From positions 1,612,001 to 1,676,000 of the forward strand of contig OZ059894.1 of the NCBI GenBank assembly GCA_964057225.1: a DNA stretch of 64,000 bases. Reading direction: 5' to 3'. The notes beneath the pieces were generated by a model that was not told the origin of the DNA, ran no database searches, and saw only the letters and a list, made by a program, of their open reading frames with translations. Below are positions 10,183 to 23,872 of this stretch, piece by piece (within the stretch, counting starts at the first letter, position 1; every line of letters begins with the position of its first letter). The DNA comes from Auanema rhodensis (taxonomy: Eukaryota > Nematoda > Chromadorea > Rhabditida > Rhabditidae). The position numbers and the translations under genes were made by a program.

Positions 10183-13100
10183 GCTTAATACAAAAATTAG
10201 TTATGATCGTTTGAAAAATGATGCATTAGTGTATGTTGAGTTTCCATGTACACTCAACATTGCTTCCAAAAACATTTTGACAAAAATTTTTTCGAAAAAT
10301 TTCAGAATATTTTAGCAAAAAGTAGATGTTTTTAGATTCCTTTTTTCAAGGCAAAGACGATGGACAATGTTATTCAACGAAAAAATTAATTCTTCAGGGT
10401 GAAAATCGAGGATATAAGTGTGAACTTATATCAGTTGATATCTCGGTGCATTTTTAAGCTAGCGCAAATCTGATAACACAGATCGACGCAGCTTGAAAAT
10501 CCGCATCGAATGCACTATACTACTTTGAGAAACGCTTAATACAAAAATTAGTTATGATCGTTTGAAAAATGATGCATTAGTGTATGTTGAGTTTCCATGT
10601 ACACTCAACATTGCTTCCAAAAACATTTTGACAAAAATTTTTTCGAAAAATTTCAAATCAATTTAGCAGAAAGTATATGTTTTTAGATTCCTTTTTTCAA
10701 GGCAAAGACGATGGACAATGTTATTCAACGAAAAAATTAATTCTTCAGGGTGAAAATCGAGGATATAAGTGTGAACTTATATCAGTTGATATCTCGGTGC
10801 ATTTTTAAGCTAGCGCAAATCTGATAACACAGATCGACGCAGCTTAAAAATCCGCATCGAATGCACTATACTACATTGAGGAACGCTTAATACAAAAATT
10901 AGTTATGATCGTTTGAAAAATGATGCATTAGTGTATGTTGAGTTTCCATGTACACTCAACATTGCTTCCAAAAACATTTTGACAAAAATTTTTTCGAAAA
11001 ATTTCAAAATAATTTAGCAAAAAGTAGATGTTTTTAGATTTCTTTTTTCAAGGCAAAGACGATGGACAATGTTATTCAACGGAAAAATTAATTCTTCAGG
11101 GTGAAAATCGGGGATATAAGTGTGAACTTATATCAGTTGATATCTCGGTGCATTTTTAAGCTAGCGCAAATCTGATAACACAGATCGACGCAGCTTGAAA
11201 ATCCGCATCGAATGCACTATACTACATTGAGGAACGCTTAATACAAAAATTAGTTATGATCGTTTGAAAAATGATGCATTAGTGTATGTTGAGTTTCCAT
11301 GTACACTCAACATAGCTTCCAAAAACATTTTGACAAAAATTTTTTCGAAAAATTTCAGAATAATTTAGCAAAAAGTAGATGTTTTTAGATTTCTTTTTTT
11401 AAGGCAAAGACGATGGACAATGTTATTCAACGAAAAAATTAATTCTTCAGGGTGAAAATCGAGGATATAAGTGTGAACTTATATCAGTTGATATCTCGGT
11501 GCATTTTTAAGCTAGCGCAAATCTGATAACACAGATCGACGCAGCTTGAAAATCCGCATCGAATGCACTATACTACATTGAGGAACGCTTAATACAAAAA
11601 TTAGTTATGATCGTTTGAAAAATGATGCATTAGTGTATGTTGAGTTTCCATGTACACTCAACATTGCTTCCAAAAACATTTTGACAAAAATTTTTTCGAA
11701 AAATTTCAGAATAATTTAGCAAAAAGTAGATGTTTTTAGATTCCTTTTTTCAAGGCAAAGACGATGGACAATGTTATTCAACGAAAAAATTAATTCTTCA
11801 GGGTGAAAATCGAGGATATAAGTGTGAACTTATATCAGTTGATATCTCGGTGCATTTTTAAGCTAGCGCAAATCTGATAACACAGATCGACGCAGCTTAA
11901 AAATCCGCATCGAATGCACTATACTACATTGAGGAACGCTTAATACAAAAATTAGTTATGATCGTTTGAAAAATGATGCATTAGTGTATGTTGAGTTTCC
12001 ATGTACACTCAACATAGCTTCCAAAAACATTTTGACAAAAATTTTTTCGAAAAATTTCAGAATAATTTAGCAAAAAGTAGATGTTTTTAGATTTCTTTTT
12101 TTAAGGCAAAGACGATGGACAATGTTATTCAACGAAAAAATTAATTCTTCAGGGTGAAAATCGAGGATATAAGTGTGAACTTATATCAGTTGATATCTCG
12201 GTGCATTTTTAAGCTAGCGCAAATCTGATAACACAGATCGACGCAGCTTGAAAATCCGCATCGAATGCACTATACTACTTTGAGAAACGCTTAATACAAA
12301 AATTAGTTATGATCGTTTGAAAAATGATGCATTAGTGTATGTTGAGTTTCCATGTACACTCAACATTGCTTCCAAAAACATTTTGACAAAAATTTTTTCG
12401 AAAAATTTCAGAATATTTTAGCAAAAAGTAGATGTTTTTAGATTCCTTTTTTCAAGGCAAAGACGATGGACAATGTTATTCAACGAAAAAATTAATTCTT
12501 CAGGGTGAAAATCGAGGATATAAGTGTGAACTTATATCAGTTGATATCTCGGTGCATTTTTAAGCTAGCGCAAATCTGATAACACAGATCGACGCAGCTT
12601 AAAAATCCGCATCGAATGCACTATACTACATTGAGGAACGCTTAATACAAAAATTAGTTATGATCGTTTGAAAAATGATGCATTAGTGTATGTTGAGTTT
12701 CCATGTACACTCAACATAGCTTCCAAAAACATTTTGACAAAAATTTTTTCGAAAAATTTCAGAATAATTTAGCAAAAAGTAGATGTTTTTAGATTTCTTT
12801 TTTTAAGGCAAAGACGATGGACAATGTTATTCAACGAAAAAATTAATTCTTCAGGGTGAAAATCGAGGATATAAGTGTGAACTTATATCAGTTGATATCT
12901 CGGTGCATTTTTAAGCTAGCGCAAATCTGATAACACAGATCGACGCAGCTTGAAAATCCGCATCGAATGCACTATACTACTTTGAGAAACGCTTAATACA
13001 AAAATTAGTTATGATCGTTTGAAAAATGATGCATTAGTGTATGTTGAGTTTCCATGTACACTCAACATTGCTTCCAAAAACATTTTGACAAAAATTTTTT

Positions 13101-14745
13101 CGAAAAATTTCAGAATATTTTAGCAAAAAGTAGATGTTTTTAGATTCCTTTTTTCAAGGCAAAGACGATGGACAATGTTATTCAACGAAAAAATTAATTC
13201 TTCAGGGTGAAAATCGAGGATATAAGTGTGAACTTATATCAGTTGATATCTCGGTGCATTTTTAAGCTAGCGCAAATCTGATAACACAGATCGACGCAGC
13301 TTGAAAATCCGCATCGAATGCACTATACTACATTGAGGAACGCTTAATACAAAAATTAGTTATGATCGTTTGAAAAATGATGCATTAGTGTATGTTGAGT
13401 TTCCATGTACACTCAACATAGCTTCCAAAAACATTTTGACAAAAATTTTTTCGAAAAATTTCAGAATAATTTAGCAAAAAGTAGATGTTTTTAGATTTCT
13501 TTTTTTAAGGCAAAGACGATGGACAATGTTATTCAACGAAAAAATTAATTCTTCAGGGTGAAAATCGAGGATATAAGTGTGAACTTATATCAGTTGATAT
13601 CTCGGTGCATTTTTAAGCTAGCGCAAATCTGATAACACAGATCGACGCAGCTTGAAAATCCGCATCGAATGCACTATACTACATTGAGGAACGCTTAATA
13701 CAAAAATTAGTTATGATCGTTTGAAAAATGATGCATTAGTGTATGTTGAGTTTCCATGTACACTCAACATTGCTTCCAAAAACATTTTGACAAAAATTTT
13801 TTCGAAAAATTTCAGAATAATTTAGCAAAAAGTAGATGTTTTTAGATTTCTTTTTTCAAGGCAAAGACGATGGACAATGTTATTCAACGAAAAAATTAAT
13901 TCTTCAGGGTGAAAATCGAGGATATAAGTGTGAACTTATATCAGTTGATATCTCGGTGCATTTTTAAGCTAGCGCAAATCTGATAACACAGATCGACGCA
14001 GCTTAAAAATCCGCATCGAATGCACTATACTACATTGAGGAACGCTTAATACAAAAATTAGTTATGATCGTTTGAAAAATGATGCATTAGTGTATGTTGA
14101 GTTTCCATGTACACTCAACATAGCTTCCAAAAACATTTTGACAAAAATTTTTTCGAAAAATTTCAGAATAATTTAGCAAAAAGTAGATGTTTTTAGATTT
14201 CTTTTTTTAAGGCAAAGACGATGGACAATGTTATTCAACGAAAAAATTAATTCTTCAGGGTGAAAATCGAGGATATAAGTGTGAACTTATATCAGTTGAT
14301 ATCTCGGTGCATTTTTAAGCTAGCGCAAATCTGATAACACAGATCGACGCAGCTTGAAAATCCGCATCGAATGCACTATACTACTTTGAGAAACGCTTAA
14401 TACAAAAATTAGTTATGATCGTTTGAAAAATGATGCATTAGTGTATGTTGAGTTTCCATGTACACTCAACATTGCTTCCAAAAACATTTTGACAAAAATT
14501 TTTTCGAAAAATTTCAGAATATTTTAGCAAAAAGTAGATGTTTTTAGATTCCTTTTTTCAAGGCAAAGACGATGGACAATGTTATTCAACGAAAAAATTA
14601 ATTCTTCAGGGTGAAAATCGAGGATATAAGTGTGAACTTATATCAGTTGATATCTCGGTGCATTTTTAAGCTAGCGCAAATCTGATAACACAGATCGACG
14701 CAGCTTGAAAATCCGCATCGAATGCACTATACTACATTGAGGAAC
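10183..14745 (+). repeat. Alternating-class zone of superunit 1
   Basis: The zone holds thirteen monomers. After an A128T copy (10,183) come A125T/T126C (10,534) and A198G/A227G (10,885) copies matching the last two members of the landmark block. From 11,236 C157T/C165T monomers alternate with others; A128T monomers start at 12,289, 12,991 and 14,395. This alternation gives an approximate 702-bp dimer texture. The monomer at 13,693 is a mixture, C157T but C165, with T79 and G313A. Confidence 0.8.
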
Positions 14746-16852
14746 GCTTAATACAAAAATTAGTTATGATCGTTTGAAAAATGATGCATTAGTGTATGTT
14801 GAGTTTCCATGTACACTCAACATAGCTTCCAAAAACATTTTGACAAAAATTTTTTCGAAAAATTTCAGAATAATTTAGCAAAAAGTAGATGTTTTTAGAT
14901 TTCTTTTTTTGAGGCAAAGACGATGGACAATGTTATTCAACGAAAAAATTAATTCTTCAGGGTGAAAATCGAGGATATAAGTGTGAACTTATATCAGTTG
15001 ATATCTCGGTGCATTTTTAAGCTAGCGCAAATCTGATAACACAGATCGACGCAGCTTAAAAATCCGCATCGAATGCACTATACTACATTGAGGAACGCTT
15101 AATACAAAAATTAGTTATGATCGTTTGAAAAATGATGCATTAGTGTATGTTGAGTTTCCATGTACACTCAACATTGCTTCCAAAAACATTTTGACAAAAA
15201 TTTTTTCGAAAAATTTCAGAATAATTTAGCAAAAAGTAGATGTTTTTAGATTCCTTTTTTCAAGGCAAAGACGATGGACAATGTTATTCAACGAAAAAAT
15301 TAATTCTTCAGGGTGAAAATCGAGGATATAAGTGTGAACTTATATCAGTTGATATCTCGGTGCATTTTTAAGCTAGCGCAAATCTGATAACACAGATCGA
15401 CGCAGCTTGAAAATCCGCATCGAATGCACTATACTACTTTGAGAAACGCTTAATACAAAAATTAGTTATGATCGTTTGAAAAATGATGCATTAGTGTATG
15501 TTGAGTTTCCATGTACACTCAACATTGCTTCCAAAAACATTTTGACAAAAATTTTTTCGAAAAATTTCAAATTAATTTAGCAGAAAGTATATGTTTTTAG
15601 ATTCCTTTTTTCAAGGCAAAGACGATGGACAATGTTATTCAACGAAAAAATTAATTCTTCAGGGTGAAAATCGAGGATATAAGTGTGAACTTATATCAGT
15701 TGATATCTCGGTGCATTTTTAAGCTAGCGCAAATCTGATAACACAGATCGACGCAGCTTAAAAATCCGCATCGAATGCACTATACTACATTGAGGAACGC
15801 TTAATACAAAAAATTAGTTATGATCGTTTGAAAAATGATGCATTAGTGTATGTTGAGTTTCCATGTACACTCAACATTGCTTCCAAAAACATTTTGACAA
15901 AAATTTTTTCGAAAAATTTCAGAATAATTTAGCAAAAAGTAGATGTTTTTAGATTCCTTTTTTCAAGGCAAAGACGATGGACAATGTTATTCAACGAAAA
16001 AATTAATTCTTCAGGGTGAAAATCGAGGATATAAGTGTGAACTTATATCAGTTGATATCTCGGTGCATTTTTAAGCTAGCGCAAATCTGATAACACAGAT
16101 CGACGCAGCTTGAAAATCCGCATCGAATGCACTATACTACTTTGAGAAACGCTTAATACAAAAATTAGTTATGATCGTTTGAAAAATGATGCATTAGTGT
16201 ATGTTGAGTTTCCATGTACACTCAACATTGCTTCCAAAAACATTTTGACAAAAATTTTTTCGAAAAATTTCAAATCAATTTAGCAGAAAGTATATGTTTT
16301 TAGATTCCTTTTTTCAAGGCAAAGACGATGGACAATGTTATTCAACGAAAAAATTAATTCTTCAGGGTGAAAATCGAGGATATAAGTGTGAACTTATATC
16401 AGTTGATATCTCGGTGCATTTTTAAGCTAGCGCAAATCTGATAACACAGATCGACGCAGCTTAAAAATCCGCATCGAATGCACTATACTACATTGAGGAA
16501 CGCTTAATACAAAAATTAGTTATGATCGTTTGAAAAATGATGCATTAGTGTATGTTGAGTTTCCATGTACACTCAACATTGCTTCCAAAAACATTTTGAC
16601 AAAAATTTTTTCGAAAAATTTCAAAATAATTTAGCAAAAAGTAGATGTTTTTAGATTTCTTTTTTCAAGGCAAAGACGATGGACAATGTTATTCAACGGA
16701 AAAATTAATTCTTCAGGGTGAAAATCGGGGATATAAGTGTGAACTTATATCAGTTGATATCTCGGTGCATTTTTAAGCTAGCGCAAATCTGATAACACAG
16801 ATCGACGCAGCTTGAAAATCCGCATCGAATGCACTATACTACTTTGAGAAAC
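14746..16852 (+). repeat. Landmark six-monomer block, copy b
   Basis: The class succession is the same as in copy a, with monomer starts at 14,746, 15,097, 15,448, 15,799, 16,151 and 16,502. The 15,799 copy has the same extra A after p10 (352 bp) seen at 6672 and 35,105, which is good evidence of common descent. Unlike copy a, the second monomer has the normal length and the sixth ends ctttgagaa. The block is preceded by an A128T monomer ending cattgagg, as in copy a and near copy c. Confidence 0.9.
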
Positions 16853-19309
16853 GCTTAATACAAAAATTAGTTATGATCGTTTGAAAAATGATGCATTAGT
16901 GTATGTTGAGTTTCCATGTACACTCTACATTGCTTCCAAAAACATTTTGACAAAAATTTTTTTGAAAAATTTCAAAATAATTTAGCAAAAAGTAGATGTT
17001 TTTAGATTCCTTTTTTCAAGGCAAAGACGATGGACAATGTTATTCAACGAAAAAATTAATTCTTCAGGGTGAAAATCGAGGATATAAGTGTGAACTTATA
17101 TCAGTTGATATCTCGGTGCATTTTTAAGCTAGCGCAAATCTGATAACACAGATCGACGCAGCTTGAAAATCCGCATCGAATGCACTATACTACTTTGAGA
17201 AACGCTTAATACAAAAATTAGTTATGATCGTTTGAAAAATGATGCATTAGTGTATGTTGAGTTTCCATGTACACTCAACATTGCTTCCAAAAACATTTTG
17301 ACAAAAATTTTTTCGAAAAATTTCAAATTAATTTAGCAGAAAGTATATGTTTTTAGATTCCTTTTTTTAAGGCAAAGACGATGGACAATGTTATTCAACG
17401 AAAAAATTAATTCTTCAGGGTGAAAATCGAGGATATAAGTGTGAACTTATATCAGTTGATATCTCGGTGCATTTTTAAGCTAGCGCAAATCTGATAACAC
17501 AGATCGACGCAGCTTGAAAATCCGCATCGAATGCACTATACTTCATTGAGGAACGCTTAATACAAAAATTAGTTATGATCGTTTGAAAAATGATGCATTA
17601 GTGTATGTTGAGTTTCCATGTACACTCAACATAGCTTCCAAAAACATTTTGACAAAAATTTTTTCGAAAAATTTCAAAATAATTTAGCAGAAAGTAGATG
17701 TTTTTAGATTCCTTTTTTTAAGGCAAAGACGATGGACAATGTTATTCAACGAAAAAATTAATTCTTCAGGGTGAAAATCGAGGATATAAGTGTGAACTTA
17801 TATCAGTTGATATCTCGGTGCATTTTTAAGCTAGCGCAAATCTGATAACACAGATCGACGCAGCTTAAAAATCCGCATCGAATGCACTATACTACATTGA
17901 GGAACGCTTAATACAAAAATTAGTTATGATCGTTTGAAAAATGATGCATTAGTGTATGTTGAGTTTCCATGTACACTCAACATTGCTTCCAAAAACATTT
18001 TGACAAAAATTTTTTCGAAAAATTTCAAAATAATTTAGCAAAAAGTAGATGTTTTTAGATTTCTTTTTTCAAGGCAAAGACGATGGACAATGTTATTCAA
18101 CGGAAAAATTAATTCTTCAGGGTGAAAATCGGGGATATAAGTGTGAACTTATATCAGTTGATATCTCGGTGCATTTTTAAGCTAGCGCAAATCTGATAAC
18201 ACAGATCGACGCAGCTTGAAAATCCGCATCGAATGCACTATACTACTTTGAGAAACGCTTAATACAAAAATTAGTTATGATCGTTTGAAAAATGATGCAT
18301 TAGTGTATGTTGAGTTTCCATGTACACTCTACATTGCTTCCAAAAACATTTTGACAAAAATTTTTTTGAAAAATTTCAAAATAATTTAGCAAAAAGTAGA
18401 TGTTTTTAGATTCCTTTTTTCAAGGCAAAGACGATGGACAATGTTATTCAACGAAAAAATTAATTCTTCAGGGTGAAAATCGAGGATATAAGTGTGAACT
18501 TATATCAGTTGATATCTCGGTGCATTTTTAAGCTAGCGCAAATCTGATAACACAGATCGACGCAGCTTGAAAATCCGCATCGAATGCACTATACTACTTT
18601 GAGAAACGCTTAATACAAAAATTAGTTATGATCGTTTGAAAAATGATGCATTAGTGTATGTTGAGTTTCCATGTACACTCAACATTGCTTCCAAAAACAT
18701 TTTGACAAAAATTTTTTCGAAAAATTTCAAATTAATTTAGCAGAAAGTATATGTTTTTAGATTCCTTTTTTTAAGGCAAAGACGATGGACAATGTTATTC
18801 AACGAAAAAATTAATTCTTCAGGGTGAAAATCGAGGATATAAGTGTGAACTTATATCAGTTGATATCTCGGTGCATTTTTAAGCTAGCGCAAATCTGATA
18901 ACACAGATCGACGCAGCTTGAAAATCCGCATCGAATGCACTATACTTCATTGAGGAACGCTTAATACAAAAATTAGTTATGATCGTTTGAAAAATGATGC
19001 ATTAGTGTATGTTGAGTTTCCATGTACACTCAACATAGCTTCCAAAAACATTTTGACAAAAATTTTTTCGAAAAATTTCAAAATAATTTAGCAGAAAGTA
19101 GATGTTTTTAGATTCCTTTTTTTAAGGCAAAGACGATGGACAATGTTATTCAACGAAAAAATTAATTCTTCAGGGTGAAAATCGAGGATATAAGTGTGAA
19201 CTTATATCAGTTGATATCTCGGTGCATTTTTAAGCTAGCGCAAATCTGATAACACAGATCGACGCAGCTTGAAAATCCGCATCGAATGCACTATACTACT
19301 TTGAGAAAC
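16502..19309 (+). repeat. Four-monomer (1404-bp) higher-order repeat, two copies
   Basis: Copies are 16,502-17,905 and 17,906-19,309. Order: A198G/A227G; a monomer with ctctacatt and tttttttgaaaa; A125T/G143T with C165T ending acttcattgagg; A79/G136/C165T. Two rare changes, ctctacatt (A74T) and acttcatt (A340T), appear once in each copy at the same place, which makes the duplication clear. The fourth monomers differ at p313 and at the 3' end. Confidence 0.92.
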
Positions 19310-22117
19310 GCTTAATACAAAAATCAGTTATGATCGTTTGAAAAATGATGCATTAGTGTATGTTGAGTTTCCATGTACACTCAACATTGCTTCCAAAAAC
19401 ATTTTGACAAAAATTTTTTCGAAAAATTTCAGAATAATTTAGCAAAAAGTAGATGTTTTTAGATTCCTTTTTTCAAGGCGAAGACGATGGACAATGTTAT
19501 TCAACGAAAAAATTAATTCTTCAGGGTGAAAATCGAGGATATAAGTGTGAACTTATATCAGTTGATATCTCGGTGCATTTTTAAGCTAGCGCAAATCTGA
19601 TAACACAGATCGACGCAGCTTGAAAATCCGCATCGAATGCACTATACTACTTTGAGAAACGCTTAATACAAAAATTAGTTATGATCGTTTGAAAAATGAT
19701 GCATTAGTGTATGTTGAGTTTCCATGTACACTCAACATAGCTTCCAAAAACATTTTGACAAAATTTTTTTCGAAAAATTTCAAAATAATTTAGCAGAAAG
19801 TAGATGTTTTTAGATTCCTTTTTTTAAGGCAAAGACGACGGACAATGTTATTCAACGAAAAAATTAATTCTTCAGGGTGAAAATCGAGGATATAAGTGTG
19901 AACTTATATCAGTTGATATCTCGGTGCATTTTTAAGCTAGCGCAAATCTGATAACACAGATCGACGCAGCTTGAAAATCCGCATCGAATGCACTATACTA
20001 CTTTGAGAAACGCTTAATACAAAAATTAGTTATGATCGTTTGAAAAATTATGCATTAGTGTATGTTGAGTTTCCATGTACACTCAACATAGCTTCCAAAA
20101 ACATTTTGACAAAAATTTTTTCGAAAAATTTCAAAATAATTTAGCAGAAAGTAGATGTTTTTAGATTCCTTTTTTTAAGGCAAAGACGATAGACAATGTT
20201 ATTCAACGAAAAAATTAATTCTTCAGGGTGAAAATCGAGGATATAAGTGTGAACTTATATCACTTGATATCTCGGTGCATTTTTAAGCTAGCGCAAATCT
20301 GATAACACAGATCGACGCAGCTTGAAAATCCGCATCGAATGCATTATACTACTTTGAGAAACGCTTAATACAAAAATTAGTTATGATCGTTTGAAAAATG
20401 ATGCATTAGTGTATGTTGAGTTTCCATGTACACTCAACATAGCTTCCAAAAACATTTTGACAAAAATTTTTTCGAAAAATTTCAAAATAATTTAGCAGAA
20501 AGTAGATGTTTTTAGATTCCTTTTTTTAAGGCAAAGACGATAGACAATGTTATTCAACGAAAAAATTAATTCTTCAGGGTGAAAATCGAGGATATAAGTG
20601 TGAACTTATATCAGTTGATATCTCGGTGCATTTTTAAGCTAGCGCAAATCTGATAACACAGATCGACGCAGCTTGAAAATCCGCATCGAATGCATTATAC
20701 TACTTTGAGAAACGCTTAATACAAAAATTAGTTATGATCGTTTGAAAAATGATGCATTAGTGTATGTTGAGTTTCCATGTACACTCAACATAGCTTCCAA
20801 AAACATTTTGACAAAAATTTTTTCGAAAAATTTCAGAATAATTTAGCAAAAAGTAGATGTTTTTAGATTCCTTTTTTCAAGGCGAAGACGATGGACAATG
20901 TTATTCAACGAAAAAATTAATTCTTCAGGGTGAAAATCGAGGATATAAGTGTGAACTTATATCAGTTGATATCTCGGTGCATTTTTAAGCTAGCGCAAAT
21001 CTGATAACACAGATCGACGCAGCTTGAAAATCCGCATCGAATGCACTATACTACTTTGAGAAACGCTTAATACAAAAATTAGTTATGATCGTTTGAAAAA
21101 TGATGCATTAGTGTATGTTGAGTTTCCATGTACACTCAACATAGCTTCCAAAAACATTTTGACAAAATTTTTTTCGAAAAATTTCAAAATAATTTAGCAG
21201 AAAGTAGATGTTTTTAGATTCCTTTTTTTAAGGCAAAGACGACGGACAATGTTATTCAACGAAAAAATTAATTCTTCAGGGTGAAAATCGAGGATATAAG
21301 TGTGAACTTATATCAGTTGATATCTCGGTGCATTTTTAAGCTAGCGCAAATCTGATAACACAGATCGACGCAGCTTGAAAATCCGCATCGAATGCACTAT
21401 ACTACTTTGAGAAACGCTTAATACAAAAATTAGTTATGATCGTTTGAAAAATGATGCATTAGTGTATGTTGAGTTTCCATGTACACTCAACATAGCTTCC
21501 AAAAACATTTTGACAAAAATTTTTTCGAAAAATTTCAAAATAATTTAGCAGAAAGTAGATGTTTTTAGATTCCTTTTTTTAAGGCAAAGACGATAGACAA
21601 TGTTATTCAACGAAAAAATTAATTCTTCAGGGTGAAAATCGAGGATATAAGTGTGAACTTATATCACTTGATATCTCGGTGCATTTTTAAGCTAGCGCAA
21701 ATCTGATAACACAGATCGACGCAGCTTGAAAATCCGCATCGAATGCATTATACTACTTTGAGAAACGCTTAATACAAAAATTAGTTATGATCGTTTGAAA
21801 AATGATGCATTAGTGTATGTTGAGTTTCCATGTACACTCAACATAGCTTCCAAAAACATTTTGACAAAAATTTTTTCGAAAAATTTCAAAATAATTTAGC
21901 AGAAAGTAGATGTTTTTAGATTCCTTTTTTTAAGGCAAAGACGATAGACAATGTTAACCAACGAAAAAATTAATTCTTCAGGGTGAAAATCGAGGATATA
22001 AGTGTGAACTTATATCAGTTGATATCTCGGTGCATTTTTAAGCTAGCGCAAATCTGATAACACAGATCGACGCAGCTTGAAAATCCGCATCGAATGCATT
22101 ATACTACTTTGAGAAAC
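19310..22117 (+). repeat. Four-monomer (1404-bp) higher-order repeat, two copies, terminal zone of superunit 1
   Basis: Copies are 19,310-20,713 and 20,714-22,117. Order: A171G (ggcgaag); A104T with T179C (acgacgg); G180A with G252C and C332T; G180A with C332T. The first monomer of copy one has T16C and T79, whereas that of copy two has the common T16 and A79. Private changes are a t in aaaaattatgc (copy one, third monomer, about 20,049) and gttaacc in place of gttattc (copy two, fourth monomer, about 21,955). Confidence 0.9.
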
Positions 22118-22819
22118 GCTTAATACAAAAATTAGTTATGATCGTTTGAAAAATGATGCATTAGTGTATGTTGAGTTTCCATGTACACTCAACATAGCTT
22201 CCAAAAACATTTTGACAAAAATTTTTTCGAAAAATTTCAAAATAATTTAGCAGAAAGTAGATGTTTTTAGATTCCTTTTTTTAAGGCAAAGACGATAGAC
22301 AATGTTATTCAACGAAAAAATTAATTCTTCAGGGTGAAAATCGAGGATATAAGTGTGAACTTATATCAGTTGATATCTCGGTGCATTTTTAAGCTAGCGC
22401 AAATCTGATAACACAGATCGACGCAGCTTGAAAATCCGCATCGAATGCATTATACTACTTTGAGAAACGCTTAATACAAAAATTAGTTATGATCGTTTGA
22501 AAAATGATGCATTAGTGTATGTTGAGTTTCCATGTACACTCAACATAGCTTCCAAACACATTTTGACAAAAATTTTTTCGAAAAATTTCAGAATAATTTA
22601 GCAAAAAGTAGATGTTTTTAGATTTCTTTTCTCAAGGCAAAGACGATGGACAATGTTATTCAACGAAAAAATTAATTCTTCAGGGTGAAAATCGAGGATA
22701 TAAGTGTGAACTTATATCAGTTGATATCTCGGTGCATTTTCAAGCTAGCGCAAATCTGATAACACAGATCGACGCAGCTTGAAAATCCGCATCGAATGCA
22801 CTATACTACTTTGAGAAAC
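22118..22819 (+). repeat. Last two monomers of superunit 1
   Basis: The 22,118 copy is a third example of the G180A/C332T monomer that ends the preceding four-monomer unit. The 22,469 copy has several changes not shared by its neighbours: caaacaca near 22,553, ttcttttctcaagg near 22,623, and ttttcaagct (T273C) near 22,741. It marks the switch to superunit 2. Confidence 0.8.
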
Positions 22820-23872
22820 GCTTAATACAAAAATTAGTTATGATCGTTTGAAAAATGATGCATTAGTGTATGTTGAGTTTCCATGTACACTCAACATTGC
22901 TTCCAAAAACATTTTGGCAAAAATTTTTTCGAAAAATTTCAAAATAATTTAGCAGAAAGTAGATGTTTTTAGATTCCTTTTTTCAAGGCAAAGACGATGG
23001 ACAATGTTATTCAACGAAAAAATTAATTCTTCAGGGTGAAAATCGAGGATATAAGTGTTAACTTATATCAGTTGATATCTCGGTGCATTTTTAAGCTAGC
23101 GCAAATCTGATAACACAGATCGACGCAGCTTGAAAATCCGCATCGAATGCACTATACTACATTGAGGAACGCTTAATACAAAAATTAGTTATGATCGTTT
23201 GAAAAATGATGCATTAGTGTATGTTGAGTTTCCATGTACACTCAACATAGCTTCCAAAAACATTTTGACAAAAATTTTTTCGAAAAATTTCAGAATAATT
23301 TAGCAAAAAGTAGATGTTTTTAGATTCCTTTTTTCAAGGCAAAGACGATGGACAATGTTATTCAACGAAAAAATTAATTCTTCAGGGTGAAAATCGAGGA
23401 TATAAGTGTGAACTTATATCAGTTGATATCTCGGTGCATTTTTAAGCTAGCGCAAATCTGATAACACAGATCGACGCAGCTTGAAAATCCGCATCGAATG
23501 CACTATACTACATTGAGGAACGCTTAATACAAAAATTAGTTATGATCGTTTGAAAAATGATGCATTAGTGTATGTTGAGTTTCCATGTACACTCAACATA
23601 GCTTCCAAAAACATTTTGACAAAAATTTTTTCGAAAAATTTCAGAATAATTTAGCAAAAAGTAGATGTTTTTAGATTTCTTTTTTTAAGGCAAAGACGAT
23701 GGACAATGTTATTCAACGAAAAAATTAATTCTTCAGGGTGAAAATCGAGGATATAAGTGTGAACTTATATCAGTTGATATCTCGGTGCATTTTTAAGCTA
23801 GCGCAAATCTGATAACACAGATCGACGCAGCTTGAAAATCCGCATCGAATGCACTATACTACTTTGAGAAAC
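22820..23872 (+). repeat. Leading monomers of superunit 2
   Basis: The copies start at 22,820 (T79, G136, C165), 23,171 (A79, G123, C165) and 23,522 (C157T/C165T). The order resembles 1-1755 at the start of superunit 1. The first copy has two private changes, ttggcaaa in place of ttgacaaa (about 22,917) and gtgttaact in place of gtgtgaact (about 23,059). The second change weakens the p229-p250 hairpin loop but not its arms. Confidence 0.8.

Larger units (their letters stand above)
1..22819 (+). repeat. Superunit 1 (65 monomers)
   Basis: The monomer classes run in a definite order. Lead monomers come first (1-1404), followed by alternating monomers with C157T/C165T and with A128T (gaatatttt). 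Two copies of a six-monomer landmark block start at 5617 and 14,746, and a four-monomer repeat lies at 16,502-19,309. The superunit ends with monomers carrying T16C/A171G, A104T/T179C and G180A/G252C (19,310-22,819). The boundary at 22,819/22,820 is placed where the G180A zone stops and a lead-type monomer reappears. The same order recurs in the next two superunits, which is why I treat this as one unit. The left boundary may lie outside the window. Confidence 0.7.
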
